This document shows, piece after piece, positions 22,871 to 32,700 of a stretch of 64,000 nt of DNA. Positions within the stretch are counted from its first letter, which is position 1. The number at the start of each line of letters is the position of its first letter. The notes beneath the pieces are model-generated. The model was not told the DNA's origin. It saw only the letters and a program-made list of their open reading frames with translations, and searched no databases. This DNA is from Perkinsus chesapeaki (lineage: Eukaryota; Perkinsozoa; Perkinsida; Perkinsidae). Where the stretch lies: the NCBI GenBank assembly GCA_013115145.1, contig JAAPAO010000067.1:1-64000 (forward strand), in the 5' to 3' direction. The translations under genes were made by a program, and so were the position numbers.

Positions 22871-23223
22871 GGGTGCAAGTGCCTCTGCAAGCTCCGGGAG
22901 AGCTCCTGAGGAGCCTGAGATACTCCTGTCATTAAAGAGCTATCAAGAGGATTGCGCATTCAGGTAGCAATGCGTACGCAGTCTGCTTCGGACCACGGGC
23001 GCTGTTCACTGCGGCGCACAGGAGTTCGTGCGCTCACGTGCTGTATAGCGCATGCGTGCGATCCGTTAAATAAGCTTGGACCAGTTCCATCATGATGTGC
23101 GGGAACTTTTGGTTAGGCAGGTATCTCTACCCTGAGTACGATTTAAAATATCGTCCCGCCATATCTGAGGGGCTGGTTTCACTCGGGTTAGTTAAACGAC
23201 TCTTTGTGCATCTTCTGCCCATG

Positions 23224-23958
23224 ATGAAACTCTCATCCGTTATGATTGCTGCTCACATGGTCCCTGTCGTTATGGCTGACCCAGGCAGGTATGTCTACAC
23301 TGAGAAGAATGCAGAATATCGTCTCACCATTGATGTCTCCAAGGATATGACTGTTGCAATCGTCTTCGATACCCCAAACAAGCATGTAACTGGTGGACAC
23401 CTGCCGATCCGTCGGCAAGCTGGAGATACTTACGGCATCGACTTCAACGGTACAATGGAAGGTGTCCACTACTGGTACTCTGGAATACAGTCTGTTTATC
23501 CAGACATCGAGTTTCAAGATGGGGATTTGACGACTCTGACTTATGTCACTGGTGATAGTGTCTCTGTCACGTTTGGTGGCAAAAAGCTGGAACTGGTTAG
23601 GCAGGCCTTCAACTGGCAAGTTGGTGAGTTCGTATACACGGAGGATGACTTCCCGTCCCCTTTTCACCATATAAGCTACACCGTTCATGAAAACGGCCAG
23701 GTGGATATACATTTTTTATGTTTCGATGTCTTGTCGTCCACGGTGTCGTTCACTCTCGCTGATAGCAAGCGGCCTACGTACTATAAAACATACGATTTAG
23801 TACCCGCTGTCAATGTTGCGAAGCTGAAGGCTAATGTAAGGATGATCTGCTCGGGGGGTGCGTTCAACCCGAATGATCTCAACCAGGTTGTCTTTGCTGA
23901 TACGTCAACAATTTTTGTCGTTATCCACGGCACTCGTTATACATTAAACAGAGTATGA
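23224..23958 (+). CDS. Secreted protein, family A, copy 1
   Basis: About 244 residues encoded in one exon. It opens with a clear signal peptide (MKLSSVMIAAHMVPVVMA, cleavage probably before DPGRYVY) and has no other membrane segment. I recognise no domain. Its composition (many aromatic, Asp and Thr residues and alternating hydrophobic positions) suggests a beta-rich extracellular fold. The start at 23224 is chosen by alignment with the paralogue at 27465. An ATG three bases upstream and the longer in-frame ATG at 23092 are alternatives. The stretch upstream of GTTAAACGAC has no counterpart in the paralogue and could be a 5' UTR intron. Only two Cys are conserved in the mature part. Confidence 0.85.
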   Translation: MKLSSVMIAAHMVPVVMADPGRYVYTEKNAEYRLTIDVSKDMTVAIVFDTPNKHVTGGHLPIRRQAGDTYGIDFNGTMEGVHYWYSGIQSVYPDIEFQDGDLTTLTYVTGDSVSVTFGGKKLELVRQAFNWQVGEFVYTEDDFPSPFHHISYTVHENGQVDIHFLCFDVLSSTVSFTLADSKRPTYYKTYDLVPAVNVAKLKANVRMICSGGAFNPNDLNQVVFADTSTIFVVIHGTRYTLNRV

Positions 23959-25469
23959 TTTCTATCATTTCGGTATGTCTCCAACTTGGCATCTGTTCCC
24001 GTTTAGAATTCTATAGATTTTGTTATCTCGCAGGGCATTCACCGCCTCCTGCTCCCTTGGTTAGCTAATACGACAGGTAGAGTTATCAGATTGCTGCCTG
24101 GTTAGCAAAGTCCCAACAGGGACCCTCGGTCAGATTTTTGACATCCAATGAAAATACAGTGCGATGATGAGCAATAATAGCTCAGCGATTGGTTTTACAA
24201 TTATACGCACTTAAATTGCTACTACCGTCGATGAACCGCCTGTTGCGTTCCTAGTAACCGAAGGATTCTATCAATGAAAGAACTTATGTGCTTCACGATC
24301 CGTACATTTCCAGGAGCCATACTTATCATTACAGCATCGAATTACTCATCTAAACTGTAGACGGTGCACCCAACGCTTGTTTATGTTGTTCGGTGTGATA
24401 CCGCGTGTTGCGTAACGCTTCTCAAGTCGAACCTAATGCCAGCGGAAGACTGCCACCGAAGCAATATCGTAATGATGATAAGTTTCTGACTCAGAGGACG
24501 CTTGTCGACAATAGGTCCCTGATACGACCTCTAGTTAACGCTTACTATGAACTGCTTTGGTCATGCCAGGGGTTTTGGAAATGACATCGTACCTAGTAGG
24601 CAGTTTGCTCTGTGCTCTGGGTAACAGTATCGACTTGGCCGTACATTGGAATAATGTGCCAGCGATGCTCCTTCCGGTCTTGGACGAACAACTAAGTACG
24701 CAGCGCGCTCCCCATTAATGAGGATCGTGAATCAGGTCACTCTAACTTCACCAGCGTCGAGGAGTATTTAAGAACAAACATAGTATCAGCTGAACGCCGG
24801 GTTTACACTGTACCACAAGCAAAGACATTCTTGGCAGCTCTACTGTAAAAGATAATTGCTGTTACTGATGTAACTTAGTTGAACAATCTACTCGCCGAAG
24901 TTGCTAACAAAGAGGATCCCTGACTAGTAGCGGTGTAACTAACCGTGCAGTCTCGCCTAGTCCACGTGACTGCAGTCGCTCTTTATGTGTTGTATGCTCG
25001 TTACATCATCCTTGTTTGGCCAGTTCTTGTGCTACACCGATACGTAGGCACTTTCGGGGTTACACTCAAGCGCACTCGGATGAAGCAGACGAACTATTAT
25101 TAGAACTATTACAAGGGCCGGCGGAAGAGATCCCGATTCTCGAAACCGGTAATTTAATGTGCCTTACGATGATTTATAACTGAGTCGCGCATACGAATTT
25201 TATGAAAAGTGTAAACAGGGGATAGTGAGTCACTACCCATAGGAAACTGGCTGTCTAAAATAGCTCGTACATATCAACTGCAAAGTTCACGCAGAACGCG
25301 TGTTAACGACAGATCGAATATGGTACATGCGCAAGTCAACCAGCAGTCTCTATTGCAGTCTGACAATTAATTGGCCATGCGATCAGCTGACTGTTAGTAA
25401 AAACATTTCCTATTACGAACTGTTTCATACCGTGACAGTGAAAGAGTAATGTTATTATTATGTCATCGT
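23959..25469. other. Intergenic region
   Basis: No gene could be supported. Frames are very short in all six readings. A 5' exon of the methyltransferase downstream may lie in the last few hundred bases but could not be identified. Confidence 0.5.
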
Positions 25470-26291
25470 ACCAGGTGCATGGACAGGAAAAGACGCCGCT
25501 GACTTTCACGTTCATGACAACAGCCTGGCTGCTGCAATTGCATCCGTTATGTTTAACGAGACAGACCCGCTTTATGTTGGTTGTGGTTCTGTCGTTGATA
25601 TGGGCTGTGGGCTGGGGCTCTACGCAAGAGACTTCGAGGTAAGGTGGACCCCGCAGCCCTCGATGCTCGCGTTATGTGCCGTTTCGTCTTACCTCACTTC
25701 AACATGTGTCCGTCACGACTGATTGTCTCCCTCTACAGAACGTGGCTAAGTCCTTTGGCAAGGATCCTCGAATAGTCTGTGTCGACGGCAACCCGCACAC
25801 GAAGACCCTATCAGACGGAAGATGTGAGAGTGTCGATCTTACTGATAGCACCGAAATGATGTATGCGAACACATCATGTGGTCACATGATTTGTTTTCAG
25901 GAAGCTAGGCCGTTTTGACTGTGTCATGTCCCTCGAAGTTGCCGAACATATAAAACGGCCTCTTGAAAGACGATATTTAAGGAACATCGTCGGTAGCATC
26001 ATCGACTCTCAATTGAAGTTTCTCCTTCAGGTATACGCGGCAGCCAAAACGTTATTTATTAGCTGGGCCAAACCTGGTCAAGGAGGTGTAGGCCACTTCA
26101 ATGAGCGATCACAAGCGCATGTCGAACATCTTTTAACAAATGGATTCAACTTCGTCCGTGACAGTGAAGTTGAAGATAAATTGAGAAGATCTGCTCTTAT
26201 GTTGCATTTTACTGATCCACGCTCTGGTGTCATGGTGTTCAATAGGCGTGCATGGGATAGTGACAAGCGTGTCATGATCGATCATCAGTAG
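25470..26291 (+). CDS. SAM-dependent methyltransferase
   Basis: Class I methyltransferase of the Methyltransf_23-like kind. Exons read by phase are: up to 25638 (WTGKDAADFHVHDNSLA, then VVDMGCGLGLYARDFE, the SAM-binding motif I), 25739-25860 (RIVCVDGNPHTKTLS, motif II acidic residue, then VDLTDST) and 25901-26291 (FDCVMSLEVAEHI, motif IV region, then LFISWAKPGQGGVGHFN and a short C-terminus ending MIDHQ). The intron at 25861-25900 is 40 nt. The 5' end was not found: coding similarity begins near 25476 without a convincing ATG, so an upstream exon is likely. The substrate cannot be told. It lies between the two family A secreted genes on the same strand. Confidence 0.75.
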
Positions 26292-27464
26292 GGTGACTTC
26301 TGTTGTGTTCCCCAAACGCCTCTGTATACCACTGTGACGCGTGGGTTAGTCTAGGTCCGCTCAGTACGCTTTAGGGTTGGGATGCGAGAATATCGCTCTC
26401 ACGTCATATCAGCCTACTGCATCCTGCTGGACCCACGAACCATGACCATCCAAGTTGGGGTACGCCATCGCATGCTCGACTTGGGCAACACCGTCCGTAT
26501 GCGCCGAAAATCGAAACCACGAGTCGTAGGCTCTTGATTCCTCTGTCGGGTTGGTAAGAACAAGTTGACCTTCCACACCCGACTGTTTGACTGCGGTAGA
26601 AGCTAAACGTTGCCTCTCGTGGGACACCTGGTTTCCTTCTCATTCCTCAGAACCAATTAGTTTGCCGGGCGAACCACATTCAGGAGGACATCTGTGATGT
26701 TTGATATTATACTTGGACTTCCACTCGCACTTCAACAAGTAGAAAGGAAGTAGAAACATGTTGATCTCCAGAGCGGCGCACGGCGTCACGGCGCTGCTGT
26801 TCAAACCACACCGCTGACTACTAGAGGTGAACATCGCTGCTGGTCAGAGAAGACGATACATCTATCGTAAACAATGTTCAGGCCAAGACTTATAACTGGA
26901 TGACAAGGGAGGCTATCGGTATTGGAATGCCAATCGCGTGTCCCACGACTGCTCCTCGGCCTCCTTCGATGTCCCGAACACCGTGTCCCATCTTAATGTA
27001 GCCTTAAAAGCACTCTGCTAAGCCTGTAAGCCTAATACGAGATGTTCGCTCTCTCCAGAACACAGCTGGTACATAAGCCCGCTTTGATTTCCGCACTTTT
27101 TCGGTGCGTGAGGTGCATCTCTGTGAGTAAGTTGTTTAAACATAACTCCATTTGATGGAGTCCGTCACTCGGATTTCTACCATGTCACTGCCTGGTGACT
27201 TGCTAGTAAGTCGGTACCTTTATCAACCCAGTAGCATTACAATTACCGACTTAGACTGACTGTCACCCTGCCTTCAGAGATGCCAATTGCACTCTACGTG
27301 TTTCCAGGAATTGCACGCCCTGGGCAGAGCAAGAGAATCATGGGGGAGTAATGTCTCTGAAAGGTCCAGGAGCCTAGGAAGTGCATAGGAAACAGCGCAT
27401 GCGTACTCGGCGGCTTAATAAATACAGTTTGTTAAACGACATTTTTCGATTCTTCTCCCCAACA
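26292..27464. other. Intergenic region
   Basis: No gene is supported. The word AGCGCATGCGT at 27394-27404 also occurs at 23047-23057 upstream of the paralogous gene and is a candidate shared promoter element. Confidence 0.5.
27394..27404 (+). promoter_or_regulatory. Candidate shared upstream element AGCGCATGCGT
   Basis: An identical 11-base word with a GCATGC core lies 61 bases upstream of the ATG at 27465 and 167 bases upstream of the ATG at 23224 (there at 23047-23057). It is followed in both by an AT-rich stretch (TTAAATAAG or TTAATAAATAC). It could be a promoter element or merely duplicated sequence. Confidence 0.3.
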
Positions 27465-28214
27465 ATGAGATTCTCATTCGTTACGATCGCTGCTTACATG
27501 ATGGGCATTGCTATGGCGCACTCACCCGGCAAGTATGTCTACACTGAGAAGAACGGAGAGTATCGCCTCTCCATTGACGTCTTCAAGGATAGGACTGTTG
27601 CAATCGTCTTCGATACCCCAACTACGTATCCAACCAAGTATTTCGTCGATGGTCACTACCCGATCTATTGGCAAGCTGGATATACTTACGGCATCGACTT
27701 CGTGGGTACAATGGAAGGTGTCCACTACTGGTACTCTGGAATACAGTCTGTCTACCCAGACATCGAGCTTCAAGATGGGGATTTGACGACTCTGACTTAT
27801 ATCTCTGGTGATCGCGTGTCTGTCATGTTTGGCGGCAAAAAGCTGGAACTGGTTAGGCAGGCCTTCAACTTGCAAGTTGGTGAGTTCGTATACACGGAGG
27901 ATGACTTCCCGTCCCCTTTTCACCATATAAGCTACACCGTTCATGAAAACGGCCAGGTGGATATACAGTTTTTATGTTCTGATGTCTTGTCGCCCTTACA
28001 AACATTCACTCTAGCTGAAACTAAGACCCCTGTGCTATATACGACCTACGATCTGGTTCCCACTGTTAATCTCGCCCAGCTAAGGTCAGGTGTTGAATTG
28101 GCCTGTTCGGGAGTTTCTTTGGGGCCGAATGATCTTACCAACGTTGTCTTCGCCGATCCGTCAACTATTTTCGTCGTCATCCTAAGCCGTCGTTATCGCT
28201 TGAATAAATTGTGA
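27465..28214 (+). CDS. Secreted protein, family A, copy 2
   Basis: Single-exon paralogue of the gene at 23224, about 249 residues, with a signal peptide (MRFSFVTIAAYMMGIAMA). The central blocks (VHYWYSGIQSVYPDIE, GGKKLELVRQAFN, VGEFVYTEDDFPSPFHH) are almost identical in both copies. The region after FLC.DVLS diverges quickly at DNA and protein level, although the last 25 residues again share VFAD.STIFVVI and RY.LN. It has a 4-residue insertion relative to copy 1 near PTTYPTKYFVDGH. No known domain was recognised. Secretion and lineage specificity suggest a surface or host-interaction role, but that is a guess. Confidence 0.87.
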   Translation: MRFSFVTIAAYMMGIAMAHSPGKYVYTEKNGEYRLSIDVFKDRTVAIVFDTPTTYPTKYFVDGHYPIYWQAGYTYGIDFVGTMEGVHYWYSGIQSVYPDIELQDGDLTTLTYISGDRVSVMFGGKKLELVRQAFNLQVGEFVYTEDDFPSPFHHISYTVHENGQVDIQFLCSDVLSPLQTFTLAETKTPVLYTTYDLVPTVNLAQLRSGVELACSGVSLGPNDLTNVVFADPSTIFVVILSRRYRLNKL

Positions 28215-29484
28215 TCTTCACTTCCTAGGTAAGCACATTTCAAGCTCTGCTATACCCTTACCTCACTAGTAGTGGGGTAGTGTGTCACTAGCTGTTCATC
28301 AAATACCAACGAGCTTGGCTCTAACAGTGACTGCTAAAACTTAGGTCTGGATGTAAATTTTCACATCATTCTGGTCATCCTTATGTTTTCACTGAGCCTC
28401 AGACGCTCATGCATGGGAGAGCTCTGTCCACTTCGTAGAGAACAGATGCTCTTACGCTGCGCCACATGATGTGCATGCTGTATTTGGGCTGCTTGTGCGC
28501 CCTTGGCATGTCGTGTGTCACAATGTCGGTGCCCCCCCTTTGTCAGTCTTCTGACTACGAATGCTGCTCGATTATTCTTTGTAGCACGAGCGAGAATTGC
28601 TCAGCAACTAGACCAATCGGATCGGTCCTACAGTTGTACGTACGTACATGATTATTATCGTCGAAAAGCAAGCGTTGGGTTCTTAATACTCGAATGTCTA
28701 ACCGAGCTCTATAAGTGATTAAATAGAGGGTGATGCTCTGCTAATCATATCGATTAAGGCTCTCGTGGAGCTCCAGTAATTCCGGTAGATCGGAAATCGA
28801 TTGCCCAATAATGAGCATGGACCGTGCTGCACGGTAGGAGAAATTACTAACACGACTTCATTGATCACTTATGAACGATCTGTTATACTCCCCTTTTGGA
28901 CATCCTAATAATATGCGATCCTAATACAGAATAGAGTTGAACTCTAGCAAGGGTTCCTCACCGTCTACTTACCCATCTTTAACTCAAAGCTACCTGCATT
29001 CCACATACCACCGAGTTGAGAATTGCCACACTGCTCCCAAGTTTGAGGTCACCTAGCGGTTGGGTTCAAGGCTGCTTATTTTTCCTTTTTTTGCTCTAGC
29101 AGATTATCTCCAGTCAACTATCGGCTGGATGTGCCAATATATACCTTCCTATGGTCAACTATCGGTTAAAGCCGTAGGAAATCTCTAATTGTTGCGATAC
29201 CAACTCTCAAGGATGGATTCGCATAGTGTCAAGCCACAGTCACCACGTTGGTGACACTAACAGATGAAGAGATACTCAGTTACAAAACAGTGTTGGCGCC
29301 GCCATTACAACGTCCTTGGTGGATCCGCGACTTTTTCGTTATGTTATTTCTGACTGCTCATTCGTGAATAACTCAATAAACTCAACAACTTAATAAACTA
29401 GAAAACCGCAGTAAGCTGTTAATCGTTCACCATCCACTCCTACAGTTCCTCGGCCCCCCGAGAATCCTAAAACGAAACATCAAG
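28215..29484. other. Intergenic region
   Basis: No gene is supported. Two short overlapping frames near 28466-28718 have Cys-rich but unconvincing content. A small inverted repeat (GTCACCA/TGGTGAC) lies near 29240. Confidence 0.5.
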
Positions 29485-31267
29485 TCAAGCTTCCTCCGAT
29501 ATTAAAATAACCTCATCTTCACTCATTGCCTCATGCTCTTCAATGCCCTTCCTTAAAGCTTCGACATCCTCCGCCGAACATGACCCCGGATGAGTCACCT
29601 CAGCCTCGTACCTTCAAAACATACCACAACCGAGTAACCGTCAACTGCCTACTTGCAACGAGAAGGCTCCTTCACTGATATCAGTTGTAATGTAGCACCA
29701 CAACTCATCCTCACTTTAATCTCTCTGGCCGGCCCACCCGGGCACCAATCACCACCGGTAAACCTAATATCAACTGCGCATCTCATCCCTGCTCCTCGAT
29801 AATCAACCCACATGTGAGCGGAGTAATCTGGAGTGCTGTCCGGATTTGCCATGTCCTTATAATATCCCGAAAACTCTCCAAGTTTCATATCCGAGAACGC
29901 CCTGCCTTCCTCCTGATCGACCAATCACCACCTACTCGCACTGTGGCCTCTACCTTCTGAGTGACTTTCCCAAAGAAGCATATCTTATAATTATAATGCT
30001 CGAAGTCAGCATCAACACATTGGTTGGCGAGGCTGAAGTACCTGTTACCAAATCTTAACAGATGAAGCGAACAACGAACACGCCACTACGCGTAATCAGG
30101 CCCGAAATCGGTGTCCAAATTTTTCTTGTGTTGATCAACTCTCCGTTGTATCTCATCGGCCTCCTGACGTAGCTTGTCGGCCCTGACCAGCGCCCCTCCA
30201 TCCCACCAAAAAAAGCTATTAACACTTTTCCCGCGCAATTTGGAGAGGCGTTTGCTCCTCCTTAACCTCCTCGGTAGTATTCTCCTTCTTATCAACCCCC
30301 TCGTGCTCCATCCACTGGGCGTATTCACTCTCATCATCCTCCTACACAAAGACTGCCCCCTGGCCCAACACAACCAGCCCAACCTTCTCTTCTTCATCAC
30401 TTTGCTCGGTCGGTTCATCTTCGGGTGACTTGGCAGCTTCCTTCTTTTCATGCTCTTCATGCTCTAGCCGTCCCAGTTCAACTTGAGCTGCGTTCCTGGC
30501 TGCCTCCAAATCCTAACCTCATCACGTCACCCTCAGCAAACCGCCCGCAACCCACTGGCAGTCTGGCCTGTAGCTCCTCGAGCTCCTTCTTCCATGCAGC
30601 TAGTTTCTCATCAGTGTGCAGCCGCTCCTCCTCCTTCTGCCTAAGCCCAGCCTCGATGCGCTGTAAATCCCTCTACATCAGAAACCGCTGTCCACCCGGC
30701 CAGAAGCGCACGTACTTCTCTCTGTTCTCGAATCTTTAAGCCCTCAGCTTGGCAAGAGTTTTCGCACCCACCGGCTTGCCATTCATCCGACCCATCACAG
30801 CAGTCGCAGACACCATCACCGACGTGTGAGGCCCAAATAAGCTTGGACACTGATCCTCTGTTTTGACAGTAAAATCTGGGTTAAGCAGCTAAAAGGGCGA
30901 CAGTGGAAAAACTCACTGTGCATCGGCGAAATGGGAACAAGCTGCTGTACCTGGCTCATCGGTGCCATTGCTACCTGCAACGAAGGGTTCCCAATCAACC
31001 TTGGAAGAATCTTCATCCTACAGTCGCAGTAGTCATCGTTGAGACTGGAATACGGGATCAATTCTGGATCACTCCCCGCCAGAGGGTCACATTTAAAGTA
31101 TTGCTTGCCGTCAGCTGACAACACGGGCTCGTAGCGCCTGAGAAATCGGTATAGTCCTGGCAGCCTTGGCATGCTGCGAACTTTTGTAGCTTTGGGTTGA
31201 TACCGGAGACCTTGCCTGCTGCAAAGGTACTCAAGAAGAACAATAATAAAAAGGTAAGTGTTACCAT
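29485..31267 (-). CDS. Glucosidase II beta subunit (PRKCSH-like)
   Basis: This is the regulatory subunit of ER glucosidase II, which trims glucose from N-glycans in the calnexin/calreticulin cycle. The start at 31267 gives a signal peptide (MVTLTFLLLFFLSTFAAG) then KVSGINPKLQK. Short GT-AG introns join to RYEPVLSADGKQYFKC, then NDDYCDCSNGTDEPGTAAC, then FYCQNRG and GDGVCDCCDGSDEW: two LDL-receptor class A-like repeats, as in the family. A Glu/Arg/Lys-rich coiled-coil and acidic middle (about 30700-30100) follows. The C-terminal exons (about 29925-29485) encode the mannose-6-phosphate receptor homology lectin domain: MWVDYRGAGMRCAVDIRF, GDWCPGGPAREIKVRMSCG, EPSRCKY and THPGSCSAEDVEALRK. The protein ends in ...VILISEEA with no obvious KDEL signal. 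Middle exon borders are not fully resolved. Confidence 0.93.
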
Positions 31268-31684
31268 GAGAAAAAAAACTAATAGGTTTGATAGGGACAA
31301 AAACACTCATGTGGCGATTGATATAATAACGGTTGCGGAATGCGATTACGATCAAGTCATGTTCAATTTATCGAATTTGGGATCGTTCAATAAACCGATT
31401 TTGAAATTCAGAATCGATTCCAGAACTGCTTTTAACACGTAAAATGCGATGCTGGAATCGATTCTTGGGTTTGACCGAGTAAATCTATCTCGGTAAAAAG
31501 CGCGCGCCCGAAAAATCGCTTGTACAGGAATTGAAGAAGGGGGTTCAACCACCGTGGTTGACTACCACTGGTCGTAGATAGGTGTAAAGGCGTATGGTGT
31601 GATGGTGTAGGAGGGGATCCTGAAGAATCATAGGAAAAAGAAACTTTCTTATACCCGTCTAAGATTCATGAATAGTAGTATAAA
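31268..31684. other. Intergenic region
   Basis: Nothing clear is seen besides a short palindromic CAACCACCGTGGTTG near 31549. It separates the glucosidase II beta start from the next minus-strand ORF. Confidence 0.5.
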
Positions 31685-31993
31685 TTACACTGTATAATCA
31701 TCATCATCCAGATAATATTGTTCAGTAATAGAACGGAGTTTATCGACAGAGTCTTTCCGTGACTCTCTCGAGTTATGGACCTCACGTTCGATAACTGTCT
31801 CTAGAACCCGTCTGTAAGAACTGATGATAGGGTTAACAGCCGCTCCCACCCTGTTAACCAAGTCGTGGGCATTGGTTGTATGAACCAACTGTAAGAGGCC
31901 CAGTAGATTCTGTGTAGATTCTGATAACGGGTAGAAGTAGGCGGGTAAGAACATATTTTTATATAGTACAGAAATGATGCACACATACACCAA
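31685..31993 (-). CDS. Small hypothetical protein or 3' exon
   Basis: An open frame of up to 102 codons. The C-terminal 80 residues look like real helical coding sequence (TQNLLGLLQLVHTTNA, RVGAAVNPIISSYRRVLETV, EREVHNSRESRKDSVDKL) and end in an acidic LDDDDYTV. The first 20 residues are hydrophobic and may be intronic, so this could be the last exon of a gene continuing upstream to about 32595. There, another minus frame starts MEQISTDSLVTSSESSGDS. No family was recognised. Confidence 0.4.
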   Translation of the reverse strand: MVYVCIISVLYKNMFLPAYFYPLSESTQNLLGLLQLVHTTNAHDLVNRVGAAVNPIISSYRRVLETVIEREVHNSRESRKDSVDKLRSITEQYYLDDDDYTV

Positions 31994-32700
31994 GTAAAGT
32001 GGGGCATACTAACGATGCCAGCTCAGCTGACTCAGCTGTCAGTTATAGTAATGAGTCCCTCTTTAATGAACTCGACCGATCTCGACAAGGTAACAGTAAA
32101 CGCATGTTACATGCCACCACCCATACGCAAGCCGAAGACCGTCACAGCAGACTGCGTGTGAGCTTAAAGCGTCGCAAACACAAATAGCGTATCATTATCA
32201 TCATCATCACCGCCTCTTGTGTGATATGAAATCCTCGACCATTCTTCTTACATCATTCTCGAGTGCCTACAATGATACTTCTTGGCAGAAGGGCGAGTAG
32301 AACATATCGGATGCCTGTCGGGGTTCGTGGATTCCACGAGACCGTCCAGAAGTCTGGCTGCACAAACTAAGCAGAAATATATCCTTTACTGCGGAGCCAC
32401 AACAAGAAGCATAATACAAAGTGTACATCTGGAGCAAAAAGAAACGCACCCGACTGCATTCCCTATATAATAATTCTCAACTCGCCAAGCTATTGTTCTT
32501 AAATAGATGATGCGAACGTCATGCTGTCTCACAATGATAGAGTCCCCTGACGACTCTGATGAGGTCACAAGACTGTCTGTAGAGATCTGTTCCATCTCTT
32601 CAGCGAAGACCCGATGATGAGTTGAGATTTCGGGGTTAAATGTGCCTGACCAAACCGAGTAATCGGAAGGACATAACGAAAAAAAGAATATTCAACAAAG
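31994..32700. other. Unassigned region
   Basis: It may contain 5' exons of the minus-strand hypothetical gene ending at 31685, with a possible start at 32595 (MEQISTDSLVTSSESSGDS). Splice joins could not be established. Confidence 0.35.

Larger units (their letters stand above)
21520..23220. other. Palindrome-rich, repeat-rich non-coding region
   Basis: A frame at 21734-22129 is open but crosses two hairpins and has no recognisable content, so it is not called. The stretch contains palindromes at 21803-21822, 21840-21860, 22825-22847 and 22848-22870 and a degenerate repeat at about 22525-22790. The last 180 bases are the presumed promoter and 5' UTR of the secreted protein at 23224. Confidence 0.55.
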
